Of a DNA stretch of 39,010 nt, positions 7,488 to 16,547 are shown one piece after another. The DNA is taken from the NCBI GenBank assembly GCA_017303505.1, contig JAFLCP010000069.1:1-39010 (forward strand). The letters run 5' to 3'. Both the position numbers and the translations under genes were made by a program. Source of the DNA: Planctomycetota bacterium. GTDB taxonomy: Bacteria; Planctomycetota; Planctomycetia; Pirellulales; Pirellulaceae. Each line of letters starts with the position of its first letter. The stretch's first letter is position 1. The notes below the pieces were generated by a model. The model was not told the origin of the DNA, did no database searches, and saw only the letters and a list, made by a program, of their open reading frames with translations.

Positions 7488-8966
7488 ATGAGCTATAAGC
7501 CATTAGCGAGCCCTTCAGCCAAACTTTCCCCTCAATTGGTTCACGACCTACGCGTGAATCAACAGGACTGGAGCCGAACGTCGGTTCGTCGCCGAGTGAA
7601 TGCGCTGGCCGGTGTCGGTGGATGGCTTGTGGATCACGCCGACGACATTGCTGCGGCGATTCAACTTCCAGAACCTCGAGCCCTAGAACACACGATCGCT
7701 GCCGAGTTGATGCCCTTGGCCGATGCTATTCGTTTTCTGCAACGCCAAGCGCCAAGACTGCTCTCAACGCGCACACTTTCGGATCGCGATCGCCCATGGT
7801 GGGTTGGCAACCTCAAAGTGCGTATCGCTCGCGAACCGCTGGGCATCGTCTTGGTTGTCGGAACGTGGAACTATCCGGTGTTCTTAGCAGGTGCTCAAAT
7901 TGCGCAAGCGTTGGCGGCTGGCAATGCAGTCCTTTTCAAGCCAGCCCCCGGTACCGAGTTGGTGAGTGAAATGCTCTGCCAAGCTTTTTGGGACTCCGGT
8001 GTTTCCAAGAGCTTGCTGCACGTCCTTCCGCCAGATGTTGAGCAAGCGCGTGAGGCCATGAAGCTCGGCGTTGACCGCGTCGTTGTAACCGGTTCCTCGT
8101 CAACTGGGCGTGCGATACTCGCCCAGCTTGCCGAAACATTGACACCAGCGACACTTGAGCTGAGCGGTTGCGATGCCATGTTTGTGTTGCCGACAGCAGA
8201 TTTGAACCGCGTCTGCGATTCCATTCTGTTTGGACTCCACCTCAACGGCAGCGCGACTTGCATTGCTCCACGACGCGTGTTCATTCGGCCCGAAGAACAA
8301 ACGCCGCTAGAAACTCGCCTCAAGGAGCGAATGCAATTCTCCAAACCAGTGCGAGTTTTTCCAGCCGCTTATCGCTTGTTGAAGCAATTGGTGGAAGAGG
8401 CTTGTGAGCAAGGTGCTGAAGTCGTGTGCGGAAATCTTGAGGATCTCGATGCAGAACCCTCGATGCATCCATTGGTACTAAAGCACGTAAAGCCCACTAT
8501 GCGTTTGGTGCAAAGCGATTTGTTTGCTCCGGTTGTCTCATTGATCACGGCGCAGGATTGGGTCGATGCGGTCGCTGCTGACCGACGTTGTCCGTATGCG
8601 TTATCCGCTTCGATTTTTGGCAGCCCGGATGAAGCAGAGCAACGTTCTGCCCAAATTGATGCGGGGTGCATTGTGATCAACGATGTGATTGCCCCTACAG
8701 CAGATCCGCGCGTACCATTTTCGGGCCGAGGCGAAAGTGGATATGGTGTAACGCGAGGGGCCGAAGGCTTGCTAGAAATGACGCGAGTCAAAGCGATTGC
8801 GATTCGCCGAGGTAAATGGGTTCCCCACCTTGATCCACCTCACGCAACCGACGCCGAAATCCTCCAAGGCCTTTTCAAAATGCAACATGGCGGCAACTGG
8901 CGAAAACGCTGGGAAGGCATCAAGCAATTGTGGCAAGCGATTCAAACCCGGCGCAGCGACGGTTAA
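7488..8966 (+). CDS. aldH: Aldehyde dehydrogenase for diapocarotenal oxidation
   Basis: A 492-aa NAD(P)-dependent aldehyde dehydrogenase, probably of the class 3 type. The expected residues are present: N128 in WNYP, K151 in FKPAP, E224 in LELSG and nucleophile C258 in GSATCIAP. Between crtN and crtP it should oxidise the terminal aldehyde made by CrtP to a carboxylic acid, as AldH does in staphyloxanthin synthesis. The ATG at 7488 lies 24 bases after the crtN stop with a purine-rich GAGGGA just upstream; an in-frame TTG at 7464 is the alternative. About 40 residues after the core domain (HLDPPHATD onward) are an extension that may mediate membrane or partner contact (inference). Confidence 0.88.
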   Translation: MSYKPLASPSAKLSPQLVHDLRVNQQDWSRTSVRRRVNALAGVGGWLVDHADDIAAAIQLPEPRALEHTIAAELMPLADAIRFLQRQAPRLLSTRTLSDRDRPWWVGNLKVRIAREPLGIVLVVGTWNYPVFLAGAQIAQALAAGNAVLFKPAPGTELVSEMLCQAFWDSGVSKSLLHVLPPDVEQAREAMKLGVDRVVVTGSSSTGRAILAQLAETLTPATLELSGCDAMFVLPTADLNRVCDSILFGLHLNGSATCIAPRRVFIRPEEQTPLETRLKERMQFSKPVRVFPAAYRLLKQLVEEACEQGAEVVCGNLEDLDAEPSMHPLVLKHVKPTMRLVQSDLFAPVVSLITAQDWVDAVAADRRCPYALSASIFGSPDEAEQRSAQIDAGCIVINDVIAPTADPRVPFSGRGESGYGVTRGAEGLLEMTRVKAIAIRRGKWVPHLDPPHATDAEILQGLFKMQHGGNWRKRWEGIKQLWQAIQTRRSDG

Positions 8967-9019
8967 GAATACCTGCCATGCACTCCCGATAACTGGGGGT
9001 TTGAAAGGGTACTAAGATA

Positions 9020-9064
9020 ATGAAAACAGAACCATTTGATCCAAAAACGGAAGCCAAACCATGA
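9020..9064 (+). CDS. Possible 14-codon leader ORF coupled to crtP
   Basis: ATG at 9020 opens a 14-codon frame (MKTEPFDPKTEAKP) whose TGA overlaps the crtP ATG as ATGA. AAAGGG lies ten bases before its start. Placed in the 94-base gap between aldH and crtP, it could couple translation of crtP to ribosomes arriving here. It may also be chance. Confidence 0.25.
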   Translation: MKTEPFDPKTEAKP

Positions 9065-10617
9065 TTCGCGCAGACAAAAAGAACTTAACAGTGGGTGTAG
9101 TCGGAGGTGGACTAGCCGGATTAGCGGCAGCCTGCACCTTGGCCGCTCGCGGGCATCGCGTGACGTTGTTTGACAAGAACAGCTGGGTAGGCGGTAAAGC
9201 AGCCGTACATCACCAAGATGGTTATCGCTTTGATATGGGCCCAACCATTTTGACTCTTCCCTCGGTGTTGAAACGAATCTTTCAAGAAGCAGGGAAGAAA
9301 GTCGATGACTACTTGGATCTTGTATTGCTGGATCCGCAATGGCGTTGCTTCTTTCAAGATGGATCTGTTCTCGACCTAGTGGCTGATGTCGAGAAGATGA
9401 AGAGTCAATTAAGGACCTTCTCCAAGAATCCCAACACGGCAGATGGCTACGAACGATTCATCAAAATTTCGCGACGCCTGCACGATGTCAGCAACAAGTT
9501 CTTCTTTTGGCGCAGTGTCGAAGGCATCACGGACACTTTCGAGACCTCCGGTGCCTTCAATCTCAGCGTGCTGTCGGATGTCTTGAGCCTGCGCATGGGA
9601 CGCACGGTGGCCAGCTTGGTTCGCCAGCAGGTGCCTGATGAGAAAGCGGCCCAGATGATCGACCACTTCACTCAATACGTTGGTTCTTCTCCAGAAGCTT
9701 CGCCAGCCGTATTGTGTGGTATCGCCCACATGCAAACCGAAGAAGGTGTGTGGTATCCGATGGGTGGTACCCGCGCTGTGCCAGAAGCTTTGTATAAGCT
9801 CGGCTGCGAATTGGGTGTTACTTACAAAACCGATGCGGATATCGAAACGATTCTCACCTCCGAGAAGCGGGCTAAAGGTGTGAAACTGACAACGGGCGAA
9901 ACCTTTATGTTCGATGCCGTTGTTTCTAATTGCGATGCTGTGCGAACGCACCGTGAATTGATGAAGGGTACACCAGCCGATGCCCGCTTTGAAAAGCGAC
10001 GCAAGTATGAACCTGCTTGCTCAGGTGTTGTGCTATACCTGGGTCTCAACCAACGTTATGACCATGTGCTGCATCATAACTTTGTATTCTCGCGCGATCC
10101 ACATGAAGAGTTTGATTGGATTTACAACAAGGGCGAACCAGCTCCAGACCCAACATGTTATGTGTGCGCGCCAGCAGTTACTGAACCGTCAGTGGCACCA
10201 GAAGGTGGCGAAGCACTTTACATCTTGGTTCACACTCCTTACCTGCGACCACATCACGATTGGTCCAAGATGCTTCCCGAATATCGCGAAGTCATCTTGA
10301 ACAAGTTGGAATCGACGGGTGGCATGAAAGATATTCGCAGCCGCATTGTTACCGAAGCGTCCCTAACGCCTGAAGGAATTCACAAGCGTTATCGTGTACT
10401 CAATGGGGCCATTTATGGTCTGGCAAGTCACGGTCGTTTCCTCGGTGCGTTTAAGCCAGGCAACCGTAGCAAAGATGTGAAGGGTTTGTACTTGGCGGGT
10501 GGTGCAGCGCACCCTGGACCAGGTATGCCGATGGTCATGATGAGTGGCTGGATTGCAGCGGACACCTTGGATCAAGATGTCTCCAACGGCAAACTTGAGG
10601 CGGCTGCCACGAAGTAG
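9061..10617 (+). CDS. crtP: 4,4'-diaponeurosporene oxygenase-type FAD enzyme
   Basis: A 518-aa CrtI-superfamily flavoprotein that should oxidise the terminal methyl group of the C30 carotene to an aldehyde. The FAD motif GGGLAG is at 15-20 and the C-terminal motif is GLYLAGGAAHPGPGMPM. Compared from memory with Staphylococcus CrtP, the correspondence is close along the chain: GPTILTLP, LLDPQWRCFFQDG, the YVGSSPEASPAVL stretch, HMQTEEGVWY and NGAIYGLAS. This separates it from the crtN copy three genes earlier. It lies downstream of aldH and 41 bases before the acyltransferase start. Confidence 0.9.
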   Translation: MIRADKKNLTVGVVGGGLAGLAAACTLAARGHRVTLFDKNSWVGGKAAVHHQDGYRFDMGPTILTLPSVLKRIFQEAGKKVDDYLDLVLLDPQWRCFFQDGSVLDLVADVEKMKSQLRTFSKNPNTADGYERFIKISRRLHDVSNKFFFWRSVEGITDTFETSGAFNLSVLSDVLSLRMGRTVASLVRQQVPDEKAAQMIDHFTQYVGSSPEASPAVLCGIAHMQTEEGVWYPMGGTRAVPEALYKLGCELGVTYKTDADIETILTSEKRAKGVKLTTGETFMFDAVVSNCDAVRTHRELMKGTPADARFEKRRKYEPACSGVVLYLGLNQRYDHVLHHNFVFSRDPHEEFDWIYNKGEPAPDPTCYVCAPAVTEPSVAPEGGEALYILVHTPYLRPHHDWSKMLPEYREVILNKLESTGGMKDIRSRIVTEASLTPEGIHKRYRVLNGAIYGLASHGRFLGAFKPGNRSKDVKGLYLAGGAAHPGPGMPMVMMSGWIAADTLDQDVSNGKLEAAATK

Positions 10618-10658
10618 TCGATTGCTTGACGATTATCGAAATTATCCTGAGAACATCC

Positions 10659-11489
10659 ATGGCGGCGAGTCGTAAAACAACCGAGTCCTCTCGTGATGCG
10701 GTTTCGTTGCCGAACATTACGCCATGGCTGTTCAATGGCTTTTACAAATTCTGCCGCTATTATTTGCGCAAGCATTTCCACGCGGTTGCCGTAGATCAAA
10801 GAGCGTTTTTGACGACGCCAATCGACTCCGCGGCCCCAGTGATTTGTTATGCCAACCATCCAGGATGGTGGGATCCGATCATCGCGATCCATTTATGTCA
10901 AACATGCTTCAAAGGTCGACGATTCTATGCTCCTATCGATGCGGAAGCCCTGAAAAAATATGGCATTTTCGCCAAGCTCGGCTTTTATGGAATCGACACC
11001 CACTCGCTCCAAGGGGCAGCCAGTTTCCTTAAAGTAAGTCGACGCATTTTGGCCGAACCTAATACGTCCATTTGGATTACACCCGAAGGTCGCTTTGCCG
11101 ACCCTCGCGATCACGAAGCCTCATTGATGCCTGGTCTCGCGCATCTTGCTCTACAGAATGAGCAAGTCGTCTTAGTTCCATTAGCGATTGAATACGTTTT
11201 CTGGGAAGAGCGATTGCCCGAAGCTCTGATGCGATTTGGTACTCCCATTTACGCTCGCGAACTCGATGGGCTCAGCAAAGAAGATTGTTCTACATTGTTA
11301 ACTCAGCGTCTCCGCGATACCCAAAACGCATTAGCAGAGTCGGCGATCACTCGACGCAGTGAAGATTTTGAAATTCAACTGAGCGGTAAAACGGGAACGT
11401 TTTCCTTTTACGATTGGTTTCGCAGTTTGCGCGCGAAATGGCGCGGTCAAAAAGTTGAGTTACAACATGGGAGCAAGTTGAACTCATGA
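10659..11489 (+). CDS. PlsC/LPLAT-type acyltransferase of the carotenoid operon
   Basis: A 276-aa protein with the lysophospholipid-acyltransferase signatures: NHPGWWD (residues 66-72, the HX4D catalytic motif) and ITPEGRF (about 140-146, substrate pocket). In a crtN-aldH-crtP-crtQ operon it most likely adds a fatty acyl group to the glycosylated carotenoid, the role of CrtO in staphyloxanthin synthesis. Staphylococcus CrtO is a small membrane protein of another family, so this would be functional replacement rather than orthology. The ATG at 10659 is preferred over an in-frame TTG at 10626; neither has a clear Shine-Dalgarno sequence. Its stop overlaps the crtQ start (ATGA), so the last two genes are probably translated together. 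Confidence 0.82.
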   Translation: MAASRKTTESSRDAVSLPNITPWLFNGFYKFCRYYLRKHFHAVAVDQRAFLTTPIDSAAPVICYANHPGWWDPIIAIHLCQTCFKGRRFYAPIDAEALKKYGIFAKLGFYGIDTHSLQGAASFLKVSRRILAEPNTSIWITPEGRFADPRDHEASLMPGLAHLALQNEQVVLVPLAIEYVFWEERLPEALMRFGTPIYARELDGLSKEDCSTLLTQRLRDTQNALAESAITRRSEDFEIQLSGKTGTFSFYDWFRSLRAKWRGQKVELQHGSKLNS

Positions 11490-12622
11490 TTTTGATCACC
11501 ATTCTCACGATGACTGTGCTTCTGTTAGCATTGCTTCCAACATTGATGTTTGCGAAGAACCTACAGCTATATCGACCAGCGTCGAAATCAGAAGTCACTT
11601 TGGCGGCCGCTCAACGTGAAGCGATCAGTGTCCTGATACCAGCTCGAAATGAAGCGGCGGGAATTGCGACCACACTCGAGTATCTACTGAAGAGCGATCA
11701 TACCGATTTTGAAATCGTGATTTTGGATGATCATTCAGAAGACGATACGGCTGAGATCGTCAAGGCATTCGCCGACCGCGATCGGCGCGTGCGCTTGTTA
11801 AAATCCAAACCACTTCCAGAAGGTTGGAACGGAAAACAGCACGCCTGTTGGCAATTGGCACAACTCGCCAAACATCGCTGGTTACTATTTTTGGATGCGG
11901 ATGTGCACGTCGCTCCCGACGCGATTTCTCGGATCATGGCACAGATGCTGGAGCGCCCAGTCAGTTTACTGAGTGGATTTCCGCGACAAGTAACCGGTAC
12001 TCCTAGTGAACAACTATTGATTCCAATGATGCACATCGTTTTATTGGGCTACCTTCCCATTGAACGGATGCGAGCCAGTAACGATGCCAGTTTTTCAGCG
12101 GGTTGCGGCCAATTGTTTTTTGCGAATCGGGAAGACTACTTTCAATGCGGCGGTCATGCCAAGATCTTTGGCTCACGGCATGATGGAATCAAACTTCCAA
12201 AACTTTTTCGCACCACAAATCTAAGCACTGATTTGTTTGATGCCACGGATATTGCAGACTGCCGAATGTATCGCGGTTACCAACAAGTAACCCGCGGACT
12301 CCTAAAGAATGCAACGGAAGGCATTGCCAATAAAGTACTGCTGCTGCCGTTTACTATTTTGCTGGGCGGTGCGTTTGTGGCACCGACCATCTTGCTCGTC
12401 TTGAGCTTTGTGCTGAAGTGGCCTTTATGGCTTAGCATCATCCTGGGCTTAGCCACATTCCTTAGTTTTGTACCGCGCTGGATGGCTGCGCACCGATTCC
12501 GCCAAGCTTGGCTCGGTGTATGCTTACATCCTCTTTCCGTCGCTTGGTTCTTGCTGCTGCAGTGGCGAGCTTGGATCGAGGGGATGTTAGGACGACGTGT
12601 TGCCTGGCGCGGTAGAATGTGA
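11486..12622 (+). CDS. crtQ: Family 2 glycosyltransferase, CrtQ type
   Basis: A 378-aa membrane-bound GT2 enzyme that should attach a sugar to the diapocarotenoic acid. An N-terminal hydrophobic anchor (about 2-23) is followed by the GT-A domain with VLIPARNE, DDHS (81-84) and the metal-binding DAD (137-139, in FLDADV). Two or three C-terminal membrane spans lie at about 288-365. It overlaps the preceding acyltransferase by four bases and is the last gene of the operon, ending before a convergent gene. Confidence 0.88.
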   Translation: MILITILTMTVLLLALLPTLMFAKNLQLYRPASKSEVTLAAAQREAISVLIPARNEAAGIATTLEYLLKSDHTDFEIVILDDHSEDDTAEIVKAFADRDRRVRLLKSKPLPEGWNGKQHACWQLAQLAKHRWLLFLDADVHVAPDAISRIMAQMLERPVSLLSGFPRQVTGTPSEQLLIPMMHIVLLGYLPIERMRASNDASFSAGCGQLFFANREDYFQCGGHAKIFGSRHDGIKLPKLFRTTNLSTDLFDATDIADCRMYRGYQQVTRGLLKNATEGIANKVLLLPFTILLGGAFVAPTILLVLSFVLKWPLWLSIILGLATFLSFVPRWMAAHRFRQAWLGVCLHPLSVAWFLLLQWRAWIEGMLGRRVAWRGRM

Positions 12623-12647
12623 TTCGAGCAGTCGCACCGGTTCCAAA

Positions 12648-12706
12648 AGAGTGAGCGGCAAGTAACGTTGGCGCGTAGCCGAGATACGAAACTTGCCGAT
12701 CACTCT
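12648..12706 (-). terminator. Large hairpin between convergent crtQ and ThuA-like genes
   Basis: The arms 12648-12663 and 12691-12706 pair at 15 of 16 positions around a 27-base loop. On the minus strand the hairpin is followed by TTTT, which fits termination of the ThuA-like gene. On the plus strand there is no T-run, so it could only block or stabilise the crt transcript. The long loop is unusual for an intrinsic terminator. Confidence 0.5.
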
Positions 12707-12750
12707 AAACTGAAACTATTTGCGTTAACACATTTCCGGCACAACTTGCT

Positions 12751-13680
12751 TTAGAGCTTGGGCATCGTCGCAGCGCCGGGCGTAACCTCTTTGAGGTTTG
12801 GTGTGAGATCAGCATCCGCCACCTTGGTGCACCATCGCAACGCACCGACGATCAAATTCTTAAAGATATCGTTGGACCATACATCTTCGCGGTGTCCCAT
12901 CGATGTATAGAAGACACGTCCCTCTCCATGCTTGCGAGCCCAAGTACCAGGATACTTCGGACGATCGTAATCAGCGTCGACCATGCCTTCGGTCTCTGTC
13001 ACCAAAATCACATGCATATCGGGAGCGAAATTTTTGAGCGAGTACCACTCTTCATTGAGTTTGAATTCTTGCTTTACATCTTCTAACCCTGGAAACTTAG
13101 GGCTGGATACCAACATCCGAGCCTCTTGTTGACGTCCGTGACGAATGAACTCACCACCGAGCATCGCGATATATGGGTCGGGTTTATCTTGGTTGACGTT
13201 GGCTGGTCCCGCTGAATGGAAGGTGTCACTAGCGCAATGACATCCCATAAATCCTTTCCCTTTGGAAATCGCTTCGAGCAAACGCTCTTTCCCTTTGGGA
13301 CTCATCGCTGGATGACCATCGGTTCCAACCTGAGTTAGATCGCCCGTGGTCATGAAGAAAATCGCATCATACTTATCGAGATCGCCGTCAAACACAGAAC
13401 CATCTTTGGTGTTTTCAACTTCAAACTCATAATCCTTGGCCAAGCCCGTCATGATGCGGTCGGCGTATGAGGGAGAATTTCCTTCACGCGCGATCACGCT
13501 GTGTTGAAAGCCACTCGATTTAGTAAAGAACAACAATCGCTTTCCCTTTAGCGAGCCTTCGCTAGAGAACCAATTGGCGAGTGCAGGAGTCGATTGTGTA
13601 GCTGCGACAGTCGCCCCTGCGGCAAGCAAAGAGGTTTGTTTGATCCAGTTGCGACGCGACCATGAGAACGATGTAGACAT
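12751..13680 (-). CDS. Tat-exported ThuA-like domain protein
   Basis: A 309-aa protein made almost entirely of one ThuA-like (class I glutamine-amidotransferase-like fold) domain, a family first linked to trehalose utilisation and abundant in planctomycetes. The N terminus carries a twin-arginine signal (SRRNWIK, R9-R10), a hydrophobic stretch and an ALA cleavage site near 37, so the protein should be exported folded. Within the domain, KGFMGCHCASDTFH and GRVFYTSMGHREDVW are typical. The ATG at 13680 has GGAG seven bases upstream and puts the Tat motif in the right place; an in-frame start 63 bases upstream would bury it. Catalytic activity of this family is uncertain, and sugar metabolism is only a suggestion. 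Confidence 0.82.
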   Translation of the reverse strand: MSTSFSWSRRNWIKQTSLLAAGATVAATQSTPALANWFSSEGSLKGKRLLFFTKSSGFQHSVIAREGNSPSYADRIMTGLAKDYEFEVENTKDGSVFDGDLDKYDAIFFMTTGDLTQVGTDGHPAMSPKGKERLLEAISKGKGFMGCHCASDTFHSAGPANVNQDKPDPYIAMLGGEFIRHGRQQEARMLVSSPKFPGLEDVKQEFKLNEEWYSLKNFAPDMHVILVTETEGMVDADYDRPKYPGTWARKHGEGRVFYTSMGHREDVWSNDIFKNLIVGALRWCTKVADADLTPNLKEVTPGAATMPKL

Positions 13681-13889
13681 CGAATAGCTCCGGAGGAAAA
13701 GCGATTTGGGGGGTAAAAGGAAGGGACGAGTCGTTTCGGCCATAAATCCAGCATGAGATCGACTCTTTACAAGTATCGCTTCCAGTATGTCTTGTTACAA
13801 TAGAGCCACGAACGACAGTCGGCGAACTTCGGTTAGCTGGCTCGATTCGGCCGATCTTTCATAATGAAAACTCAGTCGATTCCGAATAG

Positions 13890-13906
13890 TTGCAATCGCA
13901 TTGCAA
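13890..13906. promoter_or_regulatory. Perfect palindrome upstream of the U32 gene
   Basis: TTGCAAT-CGC-ATTGCAA is a perfect 7+3+7 inverted repeat, 48 bases before the U32 gene start and in the divergent region shared with the ThuA-like gene. It has the size and symmetry of a dimeric repressor operator. No regulator is encoded beside it. Confidence 0.4.
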
Positions 13907-13954
13907 TAAGAGAAATCGATCTGGGTAAGTGGTTTCTTCTCCAGGAATGTGAAT

Positions 13955-16537
13955 ATGTCTGAACTGGGAACACCTCGAACGGTGGCAGCGCCCGAGCTGC
14001 TAGCCCCGGCGGGGAATTGGGAATGTGCTGTTGCGGCCACCGAAAATGGTGCGGATGCAATTTATTTTGGGCTCGATTCGGGCTTCAATGCTCGCGCTCG
14101 TGCGGCAAACTTCGCTCCAGAGCGATTACCTGAATTGATGCAGTTCTTGCATCATCGCGGCGTCAAAGGCTACACCACGCTCAATACGCTGGTCTTCACC
14201 GACGAATTACCGGCACTCCAAAAGAATTTGTATGGGATTGCCGAAGCGGGAGTCGATGCGGTCTTGGTACAAGACTTAGGTGTCGCGCGAATCGTAAAAC
14301 AGATTTGCCCTGACATCGAAGTGCATGCCAGCACGCAAATGACACTCACCTGCGCTGCTGCGATCGACATGGCTGAGCAATTGGGCGTTAGTCGAGTGGT
14401 GCTCGCTCGCGAATGTTCGCTCAAGGAAATCAAACAGATCACGGCGGCGACACGCATGCCAGTGGAAGTGTTTGTGCATGGAGCATTATGTGTTGCCTAT
14501 AGTGGCCAATGTTTGACGAGTGAATCGTTGGGTGGTCGCAGTGCGAACCGTGGCCAATGCGCCCAAGCATGCCGCCTCCCCTATGACATGATTTGCGATG
14601 GTAAAGACGTTGACCTGGGTCCAGTCCGTTATCTATTGAGCCCTCAAGACCTTGCCGCTTATGCGTTGATCCCTGAGTTGATCGAAGCGGGAGTTTGCTC
14701 CTTAAAAATTGAAGGTCGCTTAAAAACTCCCGAGTATGTGGCCAACATTACAAGCCACTACCGTCAAGCGATTGACCGAGCGATGGAAGGACTTTCGGTA
14801 CAATTCACTCCAGAGAGTCAACGCGAGATGGAGCTTTCGTTCTCGCGCGGATTCACACCAGGTTGGTTAGAGGGCTGTAATCATAAACGCTTGGTGCCTG
14901 GTGAAAGCAGTGCCAAGAAAGGCGTATTGGCAGGTGAAGTCATCGCCAAACGCGGCGATCGTTTGCATGCCAAACTCCACGTTCCTTTGGCGAAAGGGGA
15001 TGGCATCGTGCTCGAAGGTGACCGCGCCGCCAACGAAGAAATTGGTGGACGGGTTTTCGATATTCGCCCACTAGCACCAGCCAAGCCACCTGCACTTCGT
15101 TCGAAGTCGGGGGCAGCCAATCCAGAACCAGCAGCGGATGATCGCAAAATCGGTGGCGTGGTGGAGATCAGTTTTGCTCGCGGTTTGATCGCCAATGCGG
15201 ATGTATTTGCGGGTCAAAAAATTTGGCAAACCGACGACCCACAACTCAATAAGCGATTGCGTCAGTCATTCACCTCAGCAGATCCGATGCGACGTGTCCC
15301 ACTCGATATCCACGCGAAAATTGAGTTGGGTCAACCGCTTCGACTTACGGTATCCGCGCCCGATATGGAACCGATTTCGGTAGAGCTTGAATATCAACCG
15401 CAGGTCGCTCAACGACATGCGCTGGATCTAGACACACTGAAGAAACAATTTTCGCGACTCGGTTCGACCGTATATGACCTATACGAGCTCAGCGCGGATA
15501 TTGGTGAGCAGGTGATGGTGCCGCTGAGTATCTTGGGGCAATGGCGGCATGCGATGATCGAAGCGGTTGAAGCCAAGCGTTTAGCCAAACGTTCGCACGA
15601 GATCCAACCGCAGGTCGATGTGGGCGCTTTACTAAAAAATGTTTCCGAGGCTTCGCAAACTTCGGCAGAATCCAAGCCCATTTTGCGAGTGCTGTGTCGC
15701 ACGTTAAAACAATTGCGACAGGCGTTAGATTTAGGTGCCGAACATTTAATAGCCGACTTTCATGATCTTCGCGAATACAAGCAAGCGGTGGCTTGGGCTC
15801 GAGAGGCTGGGCGACATTTGCTGTTAGCAACGTTGCGAATCCACAAGGAAGGTGAAGACGGCTTATTCCTTAATCTTGCCAAACATGCCAGCGATGGTTG
15901 GTTAGCGCGAAATTTGGCGGCGATTCGGTTCGCGCAAAAACGCAACATCCCGTTTGTGGCCGACTTTTCATTGAACATCACCAACCCACTATCGGCAGAA
16001 CAATTAGTTCAATGGGGTGCTCAACGCGTCACGGCCTCGTACGACTTAAATCGCGATCAACTCTTGGAGTTAGTTGCAGCCACACCACCGCAGTGGCTAG
16101 AAGTTGTCATCCATCAACACATGCCGATGTTCCACATGGAGCATTGCGTGTTTTGCACGGTATTATCACCCGGTACCAACAAAACCAATTGTGGACGCCC
16201 GTGCGATCGACACGCGGTAAAATTGCGAGATCGAATTGGATCGGAACATGTCTTGCATGCAGACATCGGTTGCCGCAATACGCTCTACAACGGAACGGCT
16301 CAAAGTGGTGCAGAAGCGGTTTCCGGTTTATTACAACGTGGCATTCGCAGCTTCCGCATCGAAATGCTCAATGACACTTCTGACGAAGATGTAAAGTTGT
16401 TGATCACGCTTTATCGACAGTTGTTAGCGGGCGAATTACCGGCGAGTGAAGTTTGGCGACAACTCAAAGCGGCTAATCGCGTGGGTGTCACTCGCGGGAC
16501 GCTTGAACATCCGCGCAATCCATTGGCGATTTTGTAA
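13955..16537 (+). CDS. U32-family protein, RlhA-like, with extended C-terminal half
   Basis: An 860-aa protein of the peptidase U32 family, whose Escherichia coli member RlhA hydroxylates a 23S rRNA cytidine. The N-terminal barrel (PELLAPAGNWECAVAA, GADAIYFG, LKIEGRLKTPEYV) holds the four-cysteine Fe-S signature C179, C186, C202 and C206. A middle region (about 290-520) looks like the family's substrate-binding insert. The C-terminal part carries a second cysteine cluster (MEHCVFC, NCGRPCDRH, DIGCRNTLYN). It is longer than RlhA (about 650 aa as I recall). AGGA eight bases before the ATG at 13955 favours that start over the GTG at 13949. Biotin ligase follows 10 bases after its stop. Role as an rRNA/tRNA hydroxylase is inferred from the family; protease activity is doubtful. 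Confidence 0.82.
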   Translation: MSELGTPRTVAAPELLAPAGNWECAVAATENGADAIYFGLDSGFNARARAANFAPERLPELMQFLHHRGVKGYTTLNTLVFTDELPALQKNLYGIAEAGVDAVLVQDLGVARIVKQICPDIEVHASTQMTLTCAAAIDMAEQLGVSRVVLARECSLKEIKQITAATRMPVEVFVHGALCVAYSGQCLTSESLGGRSANRGQCAQACRLPYDMICDGKDVDLGPVRYLLSPQDLAAYALIPELIEAGVCSLKIEGRLKTPEYVANITSHYRQAIDRAMEGLSVQFTPESQREMELSFSRGFTPGWLEGCNHKRLVPGESSAKKGVLAGEVIAKRGDRLHAKLHVPLAKGDGIVLEGDRAANEEIGGRVFDIRPLAPAKPPALRSKSGAANPEPAADDRKIGGVVEISFARGLIANADVFAGQKIWQTDDPQLNKRLRQSFTSADPMRRVPLDIHAKIELGQPLRLTVSAPDMEPISVELEYQPQVAQRHALDLDTLKKQFSRLGSTVYDLYELSADIGEQVMVPLSILGQWRHAMIEAVEAKRLAKRSHEIQPQVDVGALLKNVSEASQTSAESKPILRVLCRTLKQLRQALDLGAEHLIADFHDLREYKQAVAWAREAGRHLLLATLRIHKEGEDGLFLNLAKHASDGWLARNLAAIRFAQKRNIPFVADFSLNITNPLSAEQLVQWGAQRVTASYDLNRDQLLELVAATPPQWLEVVIHQHMPMFHMEHCVFCTVLSPGTNKTNCGRPCDRHAVKLRDRIGSEHVLHADIGCRNTLYNGTAQSGAEAVSGLLQRGIRSFRIEMLNDTSDEDVKLLITLYRQLLAGELPASEVWRQLKAANRVGVTRGTLEHPRNPLAIL

Positions 16538-16547
16538 GGCATGTCGG

